The notes beneath the pieces were generated by a model. It searched no databases and was not told the origin of the DNA. It saw only the letters and a program-made list of their open reading frames with translations. DNA of 52,222 bases from Thermoplasmata archaeon (GTDB lineage: Archaea > Thermoplasmatota > Thermoplasmata > Lutacidiplasmatales > UBA184), in assembly GCA_028864975.1 (NCBI GenBank), contig JAGWLG010000025.1, positions 1-52,222 of the forward strand, in the 5' to 3' direction. Positions 49,215 through 52,222 of this stretch are shown here, one piece after another. A program made the position numbers and the translations under genes. Numbering within the stretch: the stretch's first letter is position 1; every line of letters starts with the position of its first letter.

Positions 49215-50300
49215 GTGCCTAGCCGACGCCTCGCGCTCTGCAGACTCTGCGGAGCAAAGGTCCGCAAGGACCTGATCCTCTCGCACAGGGAGCGGGTCCA
49301 CCCCCGCGAACTTTCCCCCGTAGAGCGTGATGCGCTCAAGGCGAAGGACGAGGAGCGGGCAAAGCGGGCCAAGCCACCGACTCCGTCTCTCTCGATTCCT
49401 ACCACCGCTTCCGACAAGGAGGATTCGCCCTTCAACGACCTCGTGGAACCGTGGCGTCCTCCCCGCGACCAGGTCGCGCCGCCTCCCGGGGTGGACCCCG
49501 CGCTCTGGGAGAAGCTCCGCACCGCCGACGAGATGCTCCTCCGACGTTGCGGCGACCGGCTCCTCGGCGAGGAGGAGGAGGACGAGCAAGTGAGGTGGGA
49601 ATCGCACCTCCACGCCCAGTGGCTCTCCCGCATCGAGCCCGACCGCGCCCTCGTAGGTGCGGTGGCGCACCTTGCCGAGGCGGACCTTCCGAAATATCGG
49701 AAGGTGGCCGACGCCGGGTTCGAACAACGACGCGCGTCGCTCGCAGCCCCGCTCGGCGTCTTCCGCGACGCCGGGGAACGGGCCGTGCCTTATCTCGCAG
49801 GTGCCATGACCACCGAAGGCTGGGCGGGCATCCTAGCGGTGGAACTGCTGGCCGAGATGCCGAGCACGCCCCTCCGGAACCAGGCCCTCGTCGAAGCACT
49901 CTTCCTGCCCGGCGAATGGGCCCCCGAGGCCGCTGAACGGGCCACACGCTCCATCGACGCTGCGCGCCGATGGTCGCTCTTCGAGGAGGTCGCCCGGAAC
50001 GCGCAGGGTGGCGGCATCGAGCTCCAGTCGGTCTATTGGACCTCGCTCTTCGAAGAACGCCTCGAAGAGGAGCTCCAGCACCGCCCGCTACCGGACCTGG
50101 AGCGTGCCGCAATCCTCCTCTACGACCTGGGCCACCACTCCGCCCTGGTGGCCGGGATGGAGTTCCTGTTGGACCCCTGGGTCAGCGGCGAAGCGAGGGT
50201 CGAGGCGAACATAAAGGAGGGCGGGCTGGAGCGCGTCCTGGCGATTGTCGCCGAAAGAGAGCCGGAACGGCGACCGAACCGCCCTCTCGTTGCAGAGTAG
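49215..50300 (+). CDS. C2H2 zinc-finger protein with helical (HEAT-like) repeats
   Basis: A 361-residue protein not assigned to a family. A single zinc finger at the N-terminus has C9-x2-C12-x11-H24-x4-H29 (CRLCGAKVRKDLILSHRERVH). A charged linker follows to about residue 90. The remainder is paired amphipathic helices resembling HEAT repeats (AVPYLAGAMTTEGWAGILAVELL, RAAILLYDLGHHSALVAGMEFL). No catalytic motif is seen. It may be a nucleic-acid-binding scaffold. It lies between a pRiA4b-type gene and a GNAT pair, in the accessory region. Confidence 0.7.
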   Translation: MPSRRLALCRLCGAKVRKDLILSHRERVHPRELSPVERDALKAKDEERAKRAKPPTPSLSIPTTASDKEDSPFNDLVEPWRPPRDQVAPPPGVDPALWEKLRTADEMLLRRCGDRLLGEEEEDEQVRWESHLHAQWLSRIEPDRALVGAVAHLAEADLPKYRKVADAGFEQRRASLAAPLGVFRDAGERAVPYLAGAMTTEGWAGILAVELLAEMPSTPLRNQALVEALFLPGEWAPEAAERATRSIDAARRWSLFEEVARNAQGGGIELQSVYWTSLFEERLEEELQHRPLPDLERAAILLYDLGHHSALVAGMEFLLDPWVSGEARVEANIKEGGLERVLAIVAEREPERRPNRPLVAE

Positions 50301-50684
50301 TCTCTCTCGTGATGTCGGGCTCCGCGGCCCTGCTCGGGGCCATGCATCGGGAGCGGCAAAAGGCAAGGCGAAGGGTCCGAGCGGTCTCGGCTCCCGGTCC
50401 AGTGCGATGTGTCTCGGGTCCTCCTCCAACGGTGAACTCATGACCTCTGAAGCAGACCGTCGGGGAGTTCGCCCCGTCCACACCCTCCGATTCCTCCTGG
50501 CGAGCGAGCCCGAGGTGATTCCAAGCGAGGAGTACTACGCCAAGCTCCCGGGATGGTTCCGGTTGTTGCGGGCCACCCCGTAGCTTGACAGCGGCTCGGG
50601 GTTCCGAGCGGGTGCGCGTGTCGCTGGAGCCGATCAACCCCAGCTGGGGAGGACTGAATCGTGGCCCCGGGTGCATCGAGGAAT
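50301..50684. other. Gene-poor stretch with one possible short ORF
   Basis: No confident gene, tRNA or repeat is visible. The one candidate is a 47-codon plus-strand frame, 50440-50583, beginning MTSEADRRGVRPVH and ending SEEYYAKLPGWFRLL, whose second half looks protein-like. No promoter or Shine-Dalgarno supports it. It could be a gene fragment left by rearrangement. Confidence 0.3.
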
Positions 50685-51287
50685 CTAGGGGCCTTGGGCG
50701 TACTCCCCGCCGTCGAGGATGGCTTCTCGAAGGGGGAGGATGTCCATGTACATGGTGCGGTTGATCCGGTTCCTCTCGCGGAGCACCTCACGTGTCAAGT
50801 GGAATCCGCACTTCTCGTAGAAGGACGCGGCCCGCGGCTTGGCGTTCAGAGTGATGAAGCGAACCGCGCCGGGGCTCCGAACGGCAAGCGCCACGATCCT
50901 CCGGACGAGCAGTCTTCCGACACCCTGGCCCTGCCAGTGTTTCTGCACGGCCAGGCGACCGATCTTCATCGCGGGGTACGTCTCGAGTTGGAGGATCTCT
51001 CGTTTGGCGTGAGAGCCGGAGACCTTCCTCATATCGACGTACTCGGACCGCAGGCTGTCCGAACTGATTGTATAGTACGCGACCAGGTCCTTCCCGAGGT
51101 AGACGAGAGCGGTGTTGCCCTCGCCGTCCTCAAAGTAGTCGACCGCCTCGGCCTTCAGGAGGAACTCATCGAGTTCTGGCTCCCCGCACGAGAAGGTGTC
51201 GGGTAGCTGGCCCCGGTCCTTGCGTTGCTCGTACCGGAACTTTGAGCGGTCGACGCGGACCGATGACCCGAAGGTCGGCGAGGCCAT
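50685..51287 (-). CDS. GNAT-family acetyltransferase, TacT/AtaT toxin-like
   Basis: A 200-residue protein. FSCGEPELDEFLLKAEAVDYF at about 33-53 is the start pattern of GNAT toxins (F-x-C-G-x-x-x-L-D-x-F-L), which acetylate aminoacyl-tRNA. The acetyl-CoA site is KIGRLAVQKHWQGQGVGRLL. NAKPRAASFYEKCGF contains Y157, matching the catalytic Tyr of that group. The gene starts 2 nt after the stop of a 55-codon gene on the same strand. Substrate and toxicity are inference. Length is slightly above the usual 160-175. Confidence 0.75.
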   Translation of the reverse strand: MASPTFGSSVRVDRSKFRYEQRKDRGQLPDTFSCGEPELDEFLLKAEAVDYFEDGEGNTALVYLGKDLVAYYTISSDSLRSEYVDMRKVSGSHAKREILQLETYPAMKIGRLAVQKHWQGQGVGRLLVRRIVALAVRSPGAVRFITLNAKPRAASFYEKCGFHLTREVLRERNRINRTMYMDILPLREAILDGGEYAQGP

Positions 51288-51289
51288 CG

Positions 51290-51457
51290 TTACGATTGAG
51301 GCTCGGAGCGACCCTCAGCCTCTGCCTGCGCCAGCTCGGCCATCGCACCGCGGTAAAGCTCCTTCACCGATCGGGGTGCGCGGGGCTTGCGTGTACGCTC
51401 GTGGAACTCGTCAGCGTCCCGACCTTTCAGTACTGGCACGGGTAGGGGCTTCGCCAT
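51290..51457 (-). CDS. Small 55-aa protein upstream of the GNAT gene (candidate antitoxin)
   Basis: ATG 51457 to TAA 51290 encodes 55 residues: MAKPLPVPVLKGRDADEFHE, a basic Lys/Arg/Pro segment, then the amphipathic helix VKELYRGAMAELAQAEAEG. It is charged and soluble and resembles no ribbon-helix-helix domain. It ends 2 nt before the GNAT start and has the only TATA-like block upstream, so the pair forms one transcription unit. The position matches an antitoxin or partner gene. It is too short for routine gene calling. The function is inferred from position only. Confidence 0.6.
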   Translation of the reverse strand: MAKPLPVPVLKGRDADEFHERTRKPRAPRSVKELYRGAMAELAQAEAEGRSEPQS

Positions 51458-51487
51458 GTCTCCCGAAGAAAGTATCGGGGAGGGAGC

Positions 51488-51496
51488 GTATTAAGG
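51488..51496 (-). promoter_or_regulatory. TATA-like box of the 55-aa/GNAT operon
   Basis: Minus strand CCTTAATAC is centred about 34 nt before ATG 51457, so a leader of under 10 nt is expected. Confidence 0.45.
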
Positions 51497-51535
51497 ATGC
51501 CTACAACCGGGAACACGAATCCACCCCCTGTCACT

Positions 51536-51655
51536 CTACGTCATGAGTGAGCTCAGGTTAGGGGCGTCCTCCCACGCTTCGAGGACATCCGACAGCCCCT
51601 CGACCATCTTCCCGGGGGGATGGGTCGCCCGTCCCGCTCCGGCATCTCTAAGCAA
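51536..51655 (-). other. Possible short ORF downstream of the integrase
   Basis: Minus strand TTG 51655 to TAG 51536 gives 39 residues containing KMVEGLSDVLEAWEDAPNL, a plausible amphipathic helix. An internal ATG lies at 51607. It overlaps the integrase stop by 8 nt. No further support is seen, and it may be chance coding in GC-rich DNA. Confidence 0.2.
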
Positions 51656-52222
51656 TTGGCGGTGTGATCACAATCCTGTCAACCCCAATGGTCGTGACCA
51701 CCGTCCAGCCGTGGTCGAGGTACGACGCCAGTTCCTCCGTGGTGACAAGTCGTTGTCTCGGCTGGGTAGGGGCCGGCGCCTGCTTCCGTCTTGGGAGCGT
51801 CTGCAGCGTCGGCATGTCGAGGTTGAGGAGGTCCACTTGGGCGAGCTCCTCCTGGGTGTAGCCCGCTCCCATCAGCATGAGCTTGGCCATCTTGGCCTCG
51901 GTCTCGTGCTCGGGTCGGCCCGGGCTGACCGAGAGGTAGGAGTCGCAGCGACGGTACGAGTCTCGCAGGTCCTCGATCCTCTCTGTGCTCATCGGCCGGT
52001 CGAGGTTGTAGTCGAAGTCCACCCCTCGCCCCGCATGGCCCATGAAGAGCTCGCGTCGGGAGCGGCTCACCAGGCCACGAGCCTAGGCCGCCTCCATTTG
52101 CGTCGAGAACCACGCTCGCAGCGTGTGGGTGTGCCAGTGGGTCCCGTCGGGGGCAACCTTGGCCATCGCCCGGCGGATGGTCAGGGCGAGAGACTTGCGG
52201 GCCATCACTCTTTCGCCGTCCT
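51648..52222 (-). pseudogene. Tyrosine recombinase/integrase, C-terminal part, interrupted by in-frame TAG; 5' end outside the window
   Basis: The frame is open from the window edge (codons from 52220) and contains HTHTLRAWFSTQMEAA, the H-x-L-R active-site box. A TAG follows at 52083-52085, and the same frame then continues with ARGLVSRSRRELFMGHAG, the GH box, and the nucleophilic Tyr in DFDYNLDRP. A C-terminal extension ends with TTEELASYLDHGWTV. Both halves fit one integrase catalytic domain, so TAG most likely replaced a sense codon such as GAG. The broken gene implies a degraded integrative element. Restart at GTG 52070 would give a 140-residue fragment lacking the H-x-L-R box. Confidence 0.8.

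Noticed and set aside
52083..52085. Pyrrolysine coding of the TAG
   Set aside because: An integrase is not a known pyrrolysine protein and no pyl genes are in the window; a nonsense mutation is simpler. The idea is kept only as something to check.
1..52222. CRISPR array, rRNA genes or complete insertion sequence
   Set aside because: No regularly spaced direct repeats, no rRNA-like segments and no transposase were seen.

Overview
The window looks like chromosome from a GC-rich archaeon. Archaeal hallmarks are an rpo7-spt4-GTP-dependent dephospho-CoA kinase-S24e-S27ae cluster, TFS, Alba, type II GAPDH, a Taw2-type wyosine enzyme, a TrmB regulator, archaeal-type prolyl- and asparaginyl-tRNA synthetases and a DUF373 protein. 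Many genes have a TATA-like block 24-33 nt upstream of the start codon, which points to leaderless mRNAs. GC content is high, start codons are often GTG, and there are several large secreted proteins anchored by one C-terminal membrane helix (PQQ propeller/FN3, PKD, Ig-like). Together these suggest an uncultured Thermoplasmatota-like lineage, but that placement is inference and no marker gene was compared.

Layout. 0.2-7.6 kb: purD, a methyltransferase, tfs, asnS, a PQQ/FN3 surface protein and a GNAT enzyme, all rightward. 7.6-9.8 kb: a leftward group (SRPBCC protein, GNAT enzyme, zinc-ribbon protein) led by tRNA-Leu(GAG). 10-16.5 kb: Alba, an RDD membrane protein, a fumarase/aspartase-family lyase, a Kelch protein, TrmB and Taw2. 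16.5-21.9 kb: two divergent cell-surface genes, a 981-residue duplicated-domain protein and an SH3/amidase/PKD protein. 21.9-28.5 kb: an aminotransferase, a UbiE-type methyltransferase, a STAND-like ATPase-TPR protein and an ATPase-less relative. 28.6-43.2 kb: mostly housekeeping genes (proS, DUF373, phosphoribosyltransferase, DUF1015, GDH, methyltransferase, ABC pair, thiL, acyl-CoA dehydrogenase, GAPDH, and the transcription/ribosome cluster). 43.4-47.9 kb: a MarR-MFS efflux operon and a polytopic membrane iron-sulfur protein.

From about 47.9 kb to the right end the content becomes accessory. It holds a truncated CxC-type gene remnant, a pRiA4b ORF-3 protein, a C2H2/helical-repeat protein, a GNAT gene of the TacT toxin type preceded by an unannotated 55-codon gene, and the C-terminal part of a tyrosine recombinase broken by an in-frame amber codon. 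This is the edge of an integrated element that continues outside the window.

The strongest candidates for something undescribed are the 55-aa/GNAT pair (a possible toxin-antitoxin module with a non-RHH partner), the secreted SH3-amidase-PKD protein (a possible archaeal hydrolase aimed at bacterial cell walls), the duplicated HGWWW surface protein beside it, and the 694-residue membrane iron-sulfur protein. No CRISPR array, rRNA or intact insertion sequence was seen.
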